64,000 nt of DNA from Chloroflexota bacterium (GTDB lineage Bacteria > Chloroflexota > Anaerolineae > Aggregatilineales > Phototrophicaceae), in assembly GCA_026707665.1 (NCBI GenBank), contig JAPOWK010000058.1:1-64000 (forward strand), in the 5' to 3' direction. A program made the position numbers and the translations under genes. Positions 47,687 through 56,806 of this stretch are shown here, one piece after another (the stretch's first letter is position 1; each line of letters opens with the position of its first letter). Below the pieces are notes generated by a model. It was not told where the DNA came from. It was given only the letters and a program-made list of their open reading frames with translations, and did no database searches.

Positions 47687-49531
47687 CTAATACACGCGCT
47701 CAACCGGGCGAAACTTCTGCTGCTCTTCCGGCAAGCCCTGCTCCACTTCCTCCTCCCACAGCGACAGGTCCACCTTCTTGTCGAAGTGAGCTTCATAGGC
47801 GGGCTCGCTTAAGGCGCCGCTTTGGTAGATCAACGAATGCGCCAGCCAATTTTCATCATCGCGTGTCTTATAATCTTCGCGGCTGTGGGCGCCGCGGCTC
47901 TCCTTCCGCTCCAACGCCGTTCGCGCCGTGACATCGGCCAAGTCCAGCAAGCAGCCTAATTCCCAGGCTTCCATCAAATCAGTGTTGAAAACGCGCGACT
48001 TGTCATCGATTTGCAAATCCTTGTAGAAGCGCTCGCGCAATGCCGCCAGGTCTTCTATGCCCTGCTGCAAAGTTTCCTCGGTGCGGAAGACGCCAACGTT
48101 CTCCATCATCGTTTCCTGCATCTGCTGCCGCAACTCACCGGGGCGCGAAGCGCCGGCGCTTTGCCGCATCCGCTCAAATTCCGCTTCAATCTCCGCTCCG
48201 GCGTCATTAGGCAGCGGCGCCCAATCCGCGCCCTTGACGTACTCAGCCATCTTCATGCCGCCACGCCGCCCGAAGACGACCAAATCAACCAGCGAGTTGG
48301 TTCCCAGCCGATTGGCGCCATGCACGCTGACGCAAGCGGTTTCCCCCGCCGCGTATGCGCCCGGAATCACCAGGCCAGCCGCGTCGACAACGACCTCGGC
48401 ATCCACATTCGTCGGTATCCCGCCCATGGCGTAATGCGCCGTCGGCTGCACCGGCATCGGCTCCTTCACCGGGTCGACGCCCAGATACGTGCGGCAAAAG
48501 TCGAGGATATCGGGCAGCTTGCGCTCAACCGTGCTCTCGTCAATGAAGTCCGCCCGGTCGCGCCCTTCTTCCGCGAAGTAACGATTCACCGTCTGTGGAC
48601 GCACATCCAGGTGCATATAGCCGCGATTCTTGATGCTCCGGCCCGCGCGCGTCTCGAGATAAATGGCGCGGCTGACCACATCGCGGCTGGCCAGATCCTT
48701 GGCGCTGGGCGCGTAACGCTCCATGAAGCGCTCACCCACGCTGTTGATCAGCACGCCGCCCTCGCCGCGAACGCCCTCCGTGATCAAGATGCCCATCCGA
48801 TAGATGCCGGTCGGGTGAAACTGGAAGAACTCCATATCTTGCAGCGGCACGCCCCGCCGCAGCGCAATCGCCGCTCCGTCGCCGGTCAAGGAATGGGCGT
48901 TGCTCGTCACCGACCAGCAGCGCCCCCAGCCACCGGAGGCGAAGAAACTGGCTTTGCCGTGGAAGATGTGGAATGCTCCCGTGCCCAGCTCGATGGCGAC
49001 GACGCCGGCGACCGACCCGTCAACGACGATCATGTCCACCACTTGAAATTCGTCATAAAAGTTGACTTCATTCTTGATGCATTGCTGATATAGCGTCTGC
49101 AAGATCATGTGCCCGGTGCGGTCGGCCGCGTGGCAGGCGCGCCGAACCAGCTCCTCGCCGAAGTTGCGCGTGTGCCCGCCGAAGCGCCGCTGGCTGATGC
49201 GCTTCGCCGAAGTGCGGTCAAAGGGCAAGCCCATGTGCTCGAGCTCGATGACCGCTTCCACCGCGTTCTCCGCCAGGATCTTGGCCGCATGCTGATCAGC
49301 CAAATAATCGCCGCCTTTGACTGTATCGTAGGTGTGATATATCGGCTTGTCTTCGTCCAGGTTGCCCAGCGCCGCGCCAATGCCGCCCTGGGCTGTGCCT
49401 GTGTGGCTGCGCGTCGGGTAGAGCTTGCTGACCACCGCGACATCGGCGCCGCCCTTGCTGGCATAAAGCGCCGCCATCAGCCCGGCGCCGCCCGCGCCGA
49501 TTATGATCGCATCGTGCTTGTGAATTTGCAT
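47687..49531 (-). CDS. sdhA: Succinate dehydrogenase flavoprotein subunit
   Basis: The 614-residue protein shows the FAD-binding GAGGAGLMAALYASKGG, RSHTGTAQGGIGAALGN with the His that carries covalent FAD, the active-site QFHPTGIY, EGVRGEGG, NRGYMHLDVR, the substrate-binding TAHYAMGGIPT and ANRLGTNSLVDLVVFGRR. It oxidises succinate to fumarate in the citric acid cycle. It follows the sdhC-D fusion gene, separated by a 233-base spacer that holds a family B repeat. Confidence 0.97.
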   Translation of the reverse strand: MQIHKHDAIIIGAGGAGLMAALYASKGGADVAVVSKLYPTRSHTGTAQGGIGAALGNLDEDKPIYHTYDTVKGGDYLADQHAAKILAENAVEAVIELEHMGLPFDRTSAKRISQRRFGGHTRNFGEELVRRACHAADRTGHMILQTLYQQCIKNEVNFYDEFQVVDMIVVDGSVAGVVAIELGTGAFHIFHGKASFFASGGWGRCWSVTSNAHSLTGDGAAIALRRGVPLQDMEFFQFHPTGIYRMGILITEGVRGEGGVLINSVGERFMERYAPSAKDLASRDVVSRAIYLETRAGRSIKNRGYMHLDVRPQTVNRYFAEEGRDRADFIDESTVERKLPDILDFCRTYLGVDPVKEPMPVQPTAHYAMGGIPTNVDAEVVVDAAGLVIPGAYAAGETACVSVHGANRLGTNSLVDLVVFGRRGGMKMAEYVKGADWAPLPNDAGAEIEAEFERMRQSAGASRPGELRQQMQETMMENVGVFRTEETLQQGIEDLAALRERFYKDLQIDDKSRVFNTDLMEAWELGCLLDLADVTARTALERKESRGAHSREDYKTRDDENWLAHSLIYQSGALSEPAYEAHFDKKVDLSLWEEEVEQGLPEEQQKFRPVERVY

Positions 49532-49684
49532 TCAGCCCCCAAGTGAACAAGCGGCACAATTATCAGACTTGCAAGACTTGAATGGAATGAGCTGTCCGGC
49601 GCCCCATCTGTGCCCAATTGCTCCTGTCAAGCTCCGTCAGCGTGGCTTTTCGCTGACCAAACTGCGTGTTTGCACATGTAAGCT

Positions 49685-49725
49685 CCCCTTCCCTAGCTCG
49701 CTGGGGAAGGGGCCGGGGGATGGGG
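49685..49725. repeat. Family B foldback repeat, copy 5 (most compact)
   Basis: CCCCTTCCC, the connector TAGCTCGCTG and GGGAAGGGGCCGGGGGATG form a simple hairpin without insert; it can serve as the reference form of the family. Confidence 0.85.
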
Positions 49726-49764
49726 TAGACAGTCGATGCACAAATCAAATTGCCAAACAAGTTA

Positions 49765-50853
49765 CTATTCGTCATTGCTCAGAAACGCTTCCAGCTCGGG
49801 CGGCAGCTCTTCGCCGCGCAATTCGTAGATCTCGGCCGTCGCCGCCATCGCTTCATCGACGATGTCTTTCTCAAGCGGAACCAGCAGCGACGCCCCGCCC
49901 ACCGCCAGCAGCACAGCCGCCATCACCGTGCAAAGCGCGACCGCCGTCCGCCGGGCAAAGTTGTTGCCGCTGGTGTAATCGGTCAAGACATAACGCAGCC
50001 CGTTGAATCCATGGATCGTCACCAACACCAGCAAGAATAAATCGTAAACGCGCCAGACGAACAATCCGCCGGCGGCATAAGACCAGCGATGATAAACAAA
50101 CTCGACCGCGCTCGGCACCGCGCCAATGGTCCCATTGCTCGACATGGTGCCGGCCACCGCTTGCGCCGCCGTGATGTCGAAGACGCCCTGCACCACATGC
50201 ATCAGCGCTAGATGACCGAATACCAGCGGCAGAATCAGGATCCCGCTCAGGCGCATGAAACTCCACCAAAAGCGTTCAATCGGGCTCGCCTGTGGATAAT
50301 TGCCCCGCGCGGGAGCGTCGCCTCGGATCAGGCTGTATAGCGCCGCCAGCACGATCGCCGCCGCCAACACGCCGACGAAACCGGCGATGAAGGGCAGCTG
50401 CTCGAGAATCGAGAAGACCACCACATCCAGCATCTTGTCGCCGGCGATAGCCGCCTCAGTAACATAGAAATCAACGACATGAGACAACATGCCCAGAAAG
50501 ACCGGCGCCAACACCAGCAAGGTCAAAACCAGCACTGCCACCGCCGCCTGCCCTTGATGCCGCCATAAAGCCGGCTTGTAATCGAATATCACGATGCGAA
50601 TGCCGTTGAAAGCATGGTAAACCACCGCGAAAACCAGGCCGAATTCGCCAATCGTGAAAAGCGGCGATTGATAAGCGGCGATGGCTTTGACATAGAGATC
50701 GGGATAAAAGACCGCCCATGAGGTGTCGATCACATGCAGCGCCAGGAACAGCACAACACCGACGCCAGTGAGGCGATGCAGCACCCAACTCCACTGCCCG
50801 ATCGCGCCGCGGTAACGCAAGGTCTCCCGCACTGTAAGCACTAGAGATGTCAA
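49765..50853 (-). CDS. Fused succinate dehydrogenase membrane anchor (SdhC-SdhD)
   Basis: The 362-residue protein contains two anchor units in one chain. The N-terminal half has WVLHRLTGVGVVLFLALHVID and VVYHAFNGIRIVIFD, the quinone- and haem-binding pattern of SdhC. The C-terminal half has FMRLSGILILPLVFGHLALM and TIHGFNGLRYVLTDY, the SdhD pattern. A linker with an extra pair of helices (about 105-185) joins them, giving about eight helices in all. Most bacteria make the two anchors separately. It is the first gene of the sdh operon. Confidence 0.88.
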   Translation of the reverse strand: MTSLVLTVRETLRYRGAIGQWSWVLHRLTGVGVVLFLALHVIDTSWAVFYPDLYVKAIAAYQSPLFTIGEFGLVFAVVYHAFNGIRIVIFDYKPALWRHQGQAAVAVLVLTLLVLAPVFLGMLSHVVDFYVTEAAIAGDKMLDVVVFSILEQLPFIAGFVGVLAAAIVLAALYSLIRGDAPARGNYPQASPIERFWWSFMRLSGILILPLVFGHLALMHVVQGVFDITAAQAVAGTMSSNGTIGAVPSAVEFVYHRWSYAAGGLFVWRVYDLFLLVLVTIHGFNGLRYVLTDYTSGNNFARRTAVALCTVMAAVLLAVGGASLLVPLEKDIVDEAMAATAEIYELRGEELPPELEAFLSNDE

Positions 50854-50926
50854 GCGATTCCCTTTCTCATTCCAGCCCTTCGCCGCCGTCCAGCGGACCG
50901 CGCCCAGGTTTCAGGCAACGCCGCTC

Positions 50927-50954
50927 ATTATAACACGGGCGATTGTCCGCGAAA
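50927..50954 (-). promoter_or_regulatory. Candidate promoter of the sdh operon
   Basis: A perfect TATAAT (50927-50932) lies about 75 bases upstream of the sdhC-D start. The best -35 placement (TTTCGC, 16-base spacer) is a poor match, so activation by a regulator is possible. Confidence 0.5.
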
Positions 50955-51043
50955 GGGCAAGCGTGAAGCCCGCTCACACTTGGCATCAGGATAATGGTAA
51001 AATGCCAATATTGAACAATCGACCGCCAAAATGGGGGAAAACG

Positions 51044-52450
51044 ATGGATGATTTTGCCGCGCTGATCGGCGGGTTGCATGGCTTCAGTATTGCGCTAGGC
51101 TTGGGCATTGGCTTGGTCGGCGGCTTTGTCTTCGCCATGTTGACCTACCGCTTCTATGGCCGGAATTTCCGCAATACCTTTGACCAGCTATCTGACGACA
51201 TGAAAGCTGCTTTCAAGGGTCTCACTTCGGAAGCATTAGCCAGCAGTCAACAAGAGCTGGTTTCGCTGGCGGACCGCGAACTGGGGAAAAAGACTGAGCA
51301 GCATAGTACCGAGCTCGAATCGAAAAAGGAACTCATCGACACTACGCTGGAGCACATGTCCCAGACCTTGAAGACGGTGCCGACCGAGCTGGAAAAGAAC
51401 CAGAAAAACGTGAGCGACGTGCTGGATAAATCGGCCGAACAACTGAAGGAATCCAACCAGAATTACTTGAATCAACTGACTGAAAAAGCGGCGACGCAGT
51501 CAAAGGCGCACAATAAAGAACTCGAATCGAAGAAGGAGCTCATCGACCAGCGATTGACCGATATGGATGTCAAGCTGGGCAAGGTCGAGCAACTGGTGCA
51601 GGACCTGCAAACCGACCGCAAGGCGCAATACAGCGCGCTCGGGCAGCAGTTGCAGAGCTTGACCACTACCACCGCCTCCTTGCAAAAGGCACTCGCCGAC
51701 AATCGCGAGCGGGGTCGCTGGGGCGAGCGAATCGCCGAGGACATCTTACGCTGGATGGGGCTGATTGAGGGCGTACACTATGACAAACAGCTCACCACCG
51801 GCGAGGGTACGCGCCCCGATTTCACCTTTCACCTGCCAAATCACATGATCCTAAACATGGATGTGAAGTTTCCACTGGACAATTACGAGCGATACCACAA
51901 TGCCGATAACGAGACCGAACGGCAAGACTTCAGCGAGAAATTCCTACGGGATGTAAATTCCCGCGTGGCGGAGATTCAGAAGCGAGACTACATCAATGCG
52001 GACACGGTGGACTGCGTGCTAGTGTTCATCCCCAACGAGCAAATCTATCGGTTTATCCACGAACAGGATCACTCTATCATCGATAGCGCCTTGCGGCAGA
52101 AAGTCATTCTGTGCTCGCCGCTGACTCTGTACATCGTGCTTGCATTGATACGGCAGGCGGCTCAGAACTTCAATGTCGAACGGAAATCCCGCGAAATCGT
52201 CAGCATCGTCAACGAAATCCGTGGCGAGTGGGGAAAGTATACCGAAAAGATGCAGCAACTGGAAAACACCTTCGGCACGATGCAGAAACGCTTCCACGAG
52301 TTAACATTTACGCGGACGCGCGCGCTCGACCGGCGATTCGGTCGTGTAGAGGGATTGCTCGAGAGCAATGACATGAGCGAGAACGCGGAAACCGAGATGC
52401 CGCAACTGCCTGACGGACCAAGCAAAACAACCGACGACCTGCCCTTCTAG
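51044..52450 (+). CDS. rmuC: RmuC family DNA recombination protein
   Basis: The 468-residue protein has an N-terminal membrane helix (about 10-34), a long coiled coil (about 45-230) and the RmuC domain. The domain has a PD-(D/E)XK-like core: GRWGERIAEDILRWMGLIEG, TRPDFTFHLPN and MDVKFPLDNYERY. LVFIPNEQIYRF and LCSPLTLYIVLALIRQA complete the match. RmuC limits DNA inversions at short inverted repeats, which is interesting given the many foldback elements here. The ATG at 51044 follows GGGGGAAAAC. It overlaps the convergent yvcK gene by four bases. Confidence 0.93.
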   Translation: MDDFAALIGGLHGFSIALGLGIGLVGGFVFAMLTYRFYGRNFRNTFDQLSDDMKAAFKGLTSEALASSQQELVSLADRELGKKTEQHSTELESKKELIDTTLEHMSQTLKTVPTELEKNQKNVSDVLDKSAEQLKESNQNYLNQLTEKAATQSKAHNKELESKKELIDQRLTDMDVKLGKVEQLVQDLQTDRKAQYSALGQQLQSLTTTTASLQKALADNRERGRWGERIAEDILRWMGLIEGVHYDKQLTTGEGTRPDFTFHLPNHMILNMDVKFPLDNYERYHNADNETERQDFSEKFLRDVNSRVAEIQKRDYINADTVDCVLVFIPNEQIYRFIHEQDHSIIDSALRQKVILCSPLTLYIVLALIRQAAQNFNVERKSREIVSIVNEIRGEWGKYTEKMQQLENTFGTMQKRFHELTFTRTRALDRRFGRVEGLLESNDMSENAETEMPQLPDGPSKTTDDLPF

Positions 52451-53472
52451 CTTCCGGCGACCGCCTCCCGCTCCGCCATCAATTCCATCAAAGTCTGCGC
52501 GATCAATTCCGGGCTATGCCGGATCGTGTCTTGCTTTTGCCACAGCGCCCGCTTGCCCGACTTGGTGTCGGCGACGTCAGCCAGCTTTGGCCGGACATTC
52601 ATAGTCAAAATATTGTGGAACTCATGGGAAGAGGGCAGCAATACATCGACCTTCTCCCGCGCGTAAAGCTCCATCAGTTCGTCGCTCGGATGCGACGAAT
52701 TCAGCACGACGTAATCGAGCACGCCGATGCCCAGATACGATATCACCTGCTGGACATGGTCGGACAAGGTATAATCGTCCGTCTGCCCCGGCTGCGTCGT
52801 CGTGTTGCAGATGTAGACTTTCAGCGCCTTCGAATCTCGTATCGCCTGCGATATCTCCTTGAAGGCGAGGCAGGCGATCACCGTGGTAAAGAGGCTGCCC
52901 GGTCCAATCGTGATCAGGTCAGCCGCGAGAATCGCGTCCACCGCCGGCTGGTAGGCGACCGCCTCCGGATTCTGCACAAAGATGCGCTTGATCGCCGCTT
53001 TGTCCAGCCGGCGCACATTGAACTCCTGCTCGACGATCGTGCCATCCACCAACTCGGCGCAGATATGCGTGTTCTCTTCCGTGACCGGATAAATGTTTGC
53101 GCGCACATTCAGAAAGTCGCTGATCTGGTTAATTGCCATCACAAAACTGCCCGACATCTGCGTTAGCGCTGCGATGAAGAGATTGCCAAAGGCCATGCCA
53201 TCCAGCTTGGGGTCGCCCGGCGCGACGATTCGATGCTGCATCACGCGTGTCAACAGCGAGTCATCATCCGGCGCCAGCGTCGCCAGGGCGTTGCGGATAT
53301 CACCGGGGGCCGGTATCCGCGCGAACTCGCGCACGATGCCGGTGCTGCGGCCCGTGTCGGTCACCGCGATGATGCCGGTCAATGCATCGGTGTGGCGCTG
53401 CATGCCCCGCATGATCTGCACAGCGCCCAAACCACCGCCGATGACTACTACCTTAATCCCGCTCAGTTCCAT
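52447..53472 (-). CDS. yvcK: YvcK-like gluconeogenesis factor (UDP-GlcNAc-binding)
   Basis: The 341-residue protein begins VVVIGGGLGAVQIMRGMQRH and has VTDTGRSTGIVREFARIPAPGDIRNALATL, the CofD-like core. LDGMAFGNLFIAALTQ, IGPGSLFTTVIACLAF, and ICNTTTQPGQTDDYTLSDHV are further YvcK signatures. In Firmicutes it is needed on gluconeogenic carbon sources and influences PBP placement. The usual neighbours rapZ and whiA are not adjacent. It is a single gene between rmuC and the glycosyltransferase. Confidence 0.94.
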   Translation of the reverse strand: MELSGIKVVVIGGGLGAVQIMRGMQRHTDALTGIIAVTDTGRSTGIVREFARIPAPGDIRNALATLAPDDDSLLTRVMQHRIVAPGDPKLDGMAFGNLFIAALTQMSGSFVMAINQISDFLNVRANIYPVTEENTHICAELVDGTIVEQEFNVRRLDKAAIKRIFVQNPEAVAYQPAVDAILAADLITIGPGSLFTTVIACLAFKEISQAIRDSKALKVYICNTTTQPGQTDDYTLSDHVQQVISYLGIGVLDYVVLNSSHPSDELMELYAREKVDVLLPSSHEFHNILTMNVRPKLADVADTKSGKRALWQKQDTIRHSPELIAQTLMELMAEREAVAGS

Positions 53473-53702
53473 GGATGCCTCGAATGATGCGGCGAAACCT
53501 CGTTAAGTATAGCGCAAAATCTTACCAGCGATATTCAATCCCTGTGGCGAATCCCACCGCTTCCTTGCCAGCCTCAAGCCCGCCACCGAGCGCAACATTC
53601 GTTCGCGAGCCGACTACAAATTGCGCTCGCCCCAACTGACAATTCAACCAAGTTATGCCATGATAAGCTCTGTCAATTGCCGCTGGATCTTGCGTGACGA
53701 CC

Positions 53703-55052
53703 ATGGCCCGTATATCCATTGAGAAGACGCTTTTCGCCCTGATTCTGCTCGGCTATTTCTGCGCCGGCGCGCTCTACGCCATATACACGCCCGCTTGGCA
53801 AGCCCCTGACGAACCCGCCCATTTCAACTATGTCCGGCAGGTCGCGCAGGACGGCTGCTGCCCGCGGATAGAGCCTGGCGACTGGCAAAGCGACTATCTG
53901 GCGCGGCTAACATCTACAAGATTCGCCCCCAAACATCTCGACCAACTTGATACCATTCAGTACGAAGACCACCATCCGCCGCTGTTTTATCTTCTGGCTT
54001 CGCTGGTCTTCAAGCTGAGCGCTGGCGATCTGATCGCGCTTCGGCTCCTCTCAGTCGTCTTGGGCGCGGCCGTCGTCGCCTTGAGCTACCTCATCAGCCG
54101 CCGCATCCTGCCTGCCCAACCGCAGATCGCCCTGGGCGCGATGGCGCTGGTCGCCTTCCTGCCGCAGCATTTGAGCATGATGGCTTCCGTCAACAACGAC
54201 GCCCTGGCCGAAGTTCTCGTGGCGCTGGCGCTGCTCTGGCTGGTTCGCTATCTGCATTCGGAAAACGTGCCAATCTGGCAGCTGGGGTTAATCACTGGCA
54301 TGGCGCTGCTGACGAAGATCACGATCAGCTTTCTGGCGCTGGTTGCTCCGCTGGCGATCTGGCTCAAGTGGCGGCGCGATAGCGATTCGACCCGCGCTCT
54401 GCTTAGACAGCTGGCCATATTCGCCCTTATCGCGAGCCTGCTTGGCGGCTTCTGGTGGCTGCGTAATATCGCCGTTTACGGCTTTCCTGACTTTCTCGGC
54501 TTGGGCGCCCACGACGCCGTCGTCGCCGATCAGCCGCGCACATCAGAATATGTCGCTCAGCATGGATTCGCCACTTACATTTCGCAGATGACCAGCACCA
54601 CATTCAAGAGCTTTTGGGGGCAATTCGGCTGGATGGCGCTGCCCCTGGATGGCATCCTCGGCGGCTGGATTTATCGCGGCTTCACGCTGCTCACGCTCGC
54701 GGGATTGATTGGCGCGCTGCATTCCAGTCGTCCGAGCCGGCGCCCCGATCCACCCCTGGCTCGGTCGCGCATTCCCCGCCCGGTCTACATCTTAATGCTG
54801 ACAACGCTGCTTCTGGTTGTCGCGCAGTTCCTCTACTACAACATCGAGTTTCAACAGTGGCAAGGGCGTTACCTCTTTCCCGCCTTGATTCCAATCTCGT
54901 TGACCCTCGTCTACGGACTCGACTACTGGCGCGCGCGCCTGCTTTGGCGCTGGGGATGGCTCCGTTGGCTCACGCCGCTGGCGCTGATCAGTCTCGTCGC
55001 GCTGGATATCTACTTGCTGTTTCGTGTGATCGTGCCGGGTCTGTCGCCATGA
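53703..55052 (+). CDS. DUF2142-like GT-C membrane glycosyltransferase
   Basis: The 449-residue protein has about ten membrane helices. Immediately after the first helix is the loop AWQAPDEPAHFNYVRQVAQ, whose acidic pair in PDEPAHF is the catalytic pattern of the DUF2142/GT39-like (ArnT-type) family. IQYEDHHPPLFYLLASLV and FQQWQGRYLFPALIPISL near the C-terminus also fit. Such enzymes transfer sugars from polyprenyl phosphates to cell-surface acceptors. The ATG at 53703 is preferred over a GTG three codons earlier. The 230-base spacer to yvcK has no supported gene. Confidence 0.82.
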   Translation: MARISIEKTLFALILLGYFCAGALYAIYTPAWQAPDEPAHFNYVRQVAQDGCCPRIEPGDWQSDYLARLTSTRFAPKHLDQLDTIQYEDHHPPLFYLLASLVFKLSAGDLIALRLLSVVLGAAVVALSYLISRRILPAQPQIALGAMALVAFLPQHLSMMASVNNDALAEVLVALALLWLVRYLHSENVPIWQLGLITGMALLTKITISFLALVAPLAIWLKWRRDSDSTRALLRQLAIFALIASLLGGFWWLRNIAVYGFPDFLGLGAHDAVVADQPRTSEYVAQHGFATYISQMTSTTFKSFWGQFGWMALPLDGILGGWIYRGFTLLTLAGLIGALHSSRPSRRPDPPLARSRIPRPVYILMLTTLLLVVAQFLYYNIEFQQWQGRYLFPALIPISLTLVYGLDYWRARLLWRWGWLRWLTPLALISLVALDIYLLFRVIVPGLSP

Positions 55053-55072
55053 CCAGCGGCTCTAGTTGAAGC

Positions 55073-55097
55073 GGGCGACCTGATATGTCGCCCCTAC
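55073..55097. repeat. Family A palindrome, copy 5 (inverted)
   Basis: GGGCGACCTGATATGTCGCCC followed by CTAC is the reverse orientation of copies 2, 3 and 6, with one mismatch in the stem. Confidence 0.85.
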
Positions 55098-55220
55098 ATT
55101 TGATGTCCCGCGGCGCGATTTCTGCAAACGATCAGCCAAAGCATATTCAATGTTATTGCGGACTGGAGCTAGCTCAATGCGAATCTTAGGATTTACAAGC
55201 AGACTCCGAACAGAATAGCT

Positions 55221-55281
55221 CCCCTTCCTTAGCTAGCTGGGATGCCCACCATAGAGATGGTGGGAGGGCCGGGGGAAGGGG
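55221..55281. repeat. Family B foldback repeat, copy 6, with nested hairpin
   Basis: CCCCTTCCTTAGCTAGCTGG and GGGCCGGGGGAAGGGG form the outer arms. The inner inverted repeat CCCACCAT-AGAG-ATGGTGGG is perfect over eight bases. With copy 5 above it fills most of the 256-base spacer before efp. Confidence 0.85.
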
Positions 55282-55308
55282 TAAAATCGCTCGTTAGCAA
55301 ACTAGAAC

Positions 55309-55872
55309 CTACTTGCTAACCCGCGTGACGTAAGCTTCTTCTTCTAGATTGATTTTGACCACATCGCCGACATTGATGAACATCGGCGCGCTGACCTCGA
55401 AGCCGCTCTCCAGCTTAATCTTCTTGGTCGGGCTGTTGGCTGTATCGCCAGCGACGGCGGCTTCCACCTCGACCACCGCGTATTCCATCGTCTTCGGCAT
55501 TTCGTAATCGATGATCTCGCCATCATAGCTGAGCAGCTTGATCGCCATGCTGTCCTTGATGAACTTGAAGTCATCGCCGAAGATGCCGCGGTTGAGCTGT
55601 GGTTGGTCGTAGGTCTCCGTGTTCATGAAGGTGACGAAGTCATCATCCGCGTAGAGGTACTCAACCGTTTGCGCCTCCACCCGAATATCTTCCACCCGCT
55701 CGCCCGAGTTGTAGGTCATCTCGATAGTCGCGCCACTGCGCAAGTCGCGCACGGTAACGCGAATCGTTGCTTTTCCGCGCCCGGGTTTGTGATGGCGATA
55801 CTCCACTACGCGATAAAGATTGCCACTCTCGGTGAATGTCGTGCCCTTGCGCAATTGATTGACGTCAATCAT
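55309..55872 (-). CDS. efp: Translation elongation factor P
   Basis: The 187-residue protein has the three EF-P domains: the N-terminal KOW domain with HHKPGRGKATIRVTVRDL, MTYNSGERVEDIRVEAQTV and YLYADDDFVTFMNTETYDQ, then the C-terminal OB fold ending SGFEVSAPMFINVGDVVKI. EF-P relieves ribosomes stalled at polyproline. The tip residue is Arg (KPGRG) where E. coli has Lys34. Length and start are normal. Confidence 0.97.
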   Translation of the reverse strand: MIDVNQLRKGTTFTESGNLYRVVEYRHHKPGRGKATIRVTVRDLRSGATIEMTYNSGERVEDIRVEAQTVEYLYADDDFVTFMNTETYDQPQLNRGIFGDDFKFIKDSMAIKLLSYDGEIIDYEMPKTMEYAVVEVEAAVAGDTANSPTKKIKLESGFEVSAPMFINVGDVVKINLEEEAYVTRVSK

Positions 55873-55948
55873 CGGGGGTCCTGTCCTCAGCCAGAATCGT
55901 TCGCCTAACCGCGCCTCAGTATAGCAGTCATGGTCTCCGCCGCGTAGC

Positions 55949-56335
55949 CTACGATTCCAGCAGCGCCACCGCCTCGACCTCGATCAGCGCCCCAATCGGC
56001 AAGCCGCCCGCCTGAACCGTCGTGCGCGCTGGCGGATCCTGCGGGAAGTACTCGCTGTACACGGCGTTGAAGGCAGCGAAGTCGCTGATATCGGCGAGGA
56101 AGACGGTCGTCTTGACGACACGCTCGAGCCCGCTTCCGGCCGCTTCCAGCACAGCCTTAATGTTATTCATGACTTGACGCGTTTGCGCCTCGATCCCGCC
56201 TTCGCGCAAATCGCTTGTTCCGGGAATCAGAGGAATCTGCCCGGCGGTGAAGACGAAACCATTGGCGATGATGCCCTGCGAATAAGCGCCGACGGCGGCG
56301 GGCGCGTCGCTAGTAGAGACTACCTGCTTTGGCAT
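55949..56335 (-). CDS. ridA: RidA family reactive imine deaminase
   Basis: The 128-residue protein reads APAAVGAYSQGIIANGFVFT, AGQIPLIPGTSDL, QVMNNIKAVLEAAGSGLERV and PARTTVQAGGLPIGALIEVE, with the conserved Arg that binds substrate carboxylate. RidA hydrolyses 2-aminoacrylate and other imines produced by PLP enzymes. It follows efp leftward with a 76-base spacer and is likely monocistronic. Confidence 0.95.
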   Translation of the reverse strand: MPKQVVSTSDAPAAVGAYSQGIIANGFVFTAGQIPLIPGTSDLREGGIEAQTRQVMNNIKAVLEAAGSGLERVVKTTVFLADISDFAAFNAVYSEYFPQDPPARTTVQAGGLPIGALIEVEAVALLES

Positions 56336-56383
56336 ATTCGTATCCTTTATAGCTTGTTGCCGGAGGTGGATAAGCCTGCATTT

Positions 56384-56803
56384 TTAGTTTGAAGGCGGAT
56401 GCAATCCCGCATCAACCCAACGCCGTCTCGCGCGTACGGCGCCTGGGCGATTTATCCGCAGGCGCGACACTGTGGCTCTACCAACCGCAGACAAGCCAAT
56501 CAACCTTGTTTGACTGTCGTCCCATTGAAAGTGATCGCTCCAGTTATGCATTCTCGGATTAAACAGGCCTGTTTCGACGCCAGTTTCTGGATCATTGGCG
56601 GCCACAAAGTCTCGCTTGAACATGTTGCATCCTACGCAGGAAAAGCTCAAATTGCGCAGCGAAGTATCGCCTTTACGAGTCAATGGGATAATGTGGTCGA
56701 TTTCCATCACCATTACGATAGATTCTTGAGTCTGGCAATACTCGCATTGTCCTCGCGCCCGTTCGTTTACCTGTTGTCGCAATCTTTCAGGGATCCATAC
56801 CAC
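56384..56803 (-). CDS. HNH endonuclease, module A
   Basis: The 139-residue protein has an HNH nuclease core: CEYCQTQESIVMVMEIDHII with the first Cys pair and the Asp-His, NLSFSCVGCNMFKRD with the Asn and second Cys pair, then GLFNPRMHNWSDHFQW. It is the same family as the HNH protein at 61.1-61.6 kb. The start is GTG at 56803, three bases after the stop of the small upstream gene, so the pair is coupled. Such genes are common in Cyanobacteria and Chloroflexota; the role is unknown. Confidence 0.88.
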   Translation of the reverse strand: MVWIPERLRQQVNERARGQCEYCQTQESIVMVMEIDHIIPLTRKGDTSLRNLSFSCVGCNMFKRDFVAANDPETGVETGLFNPRMHNWSDHFQWDDSQTRLIGLSAVGRATVSRLRINRPGAVRARRRWVDAGLHPPSN

Positions 56804-56806
56804 GCG

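Noticed and set aside
53522..53702. Short minus-strand frame ending AVGFATGIEYRW, reminiscent of a beta-barrel C-terminus
   Set aside because: Most of a gene would be missing, the start overlaps the glycosyltransferase, and a monoderm-like host is expected to lack such barrels.
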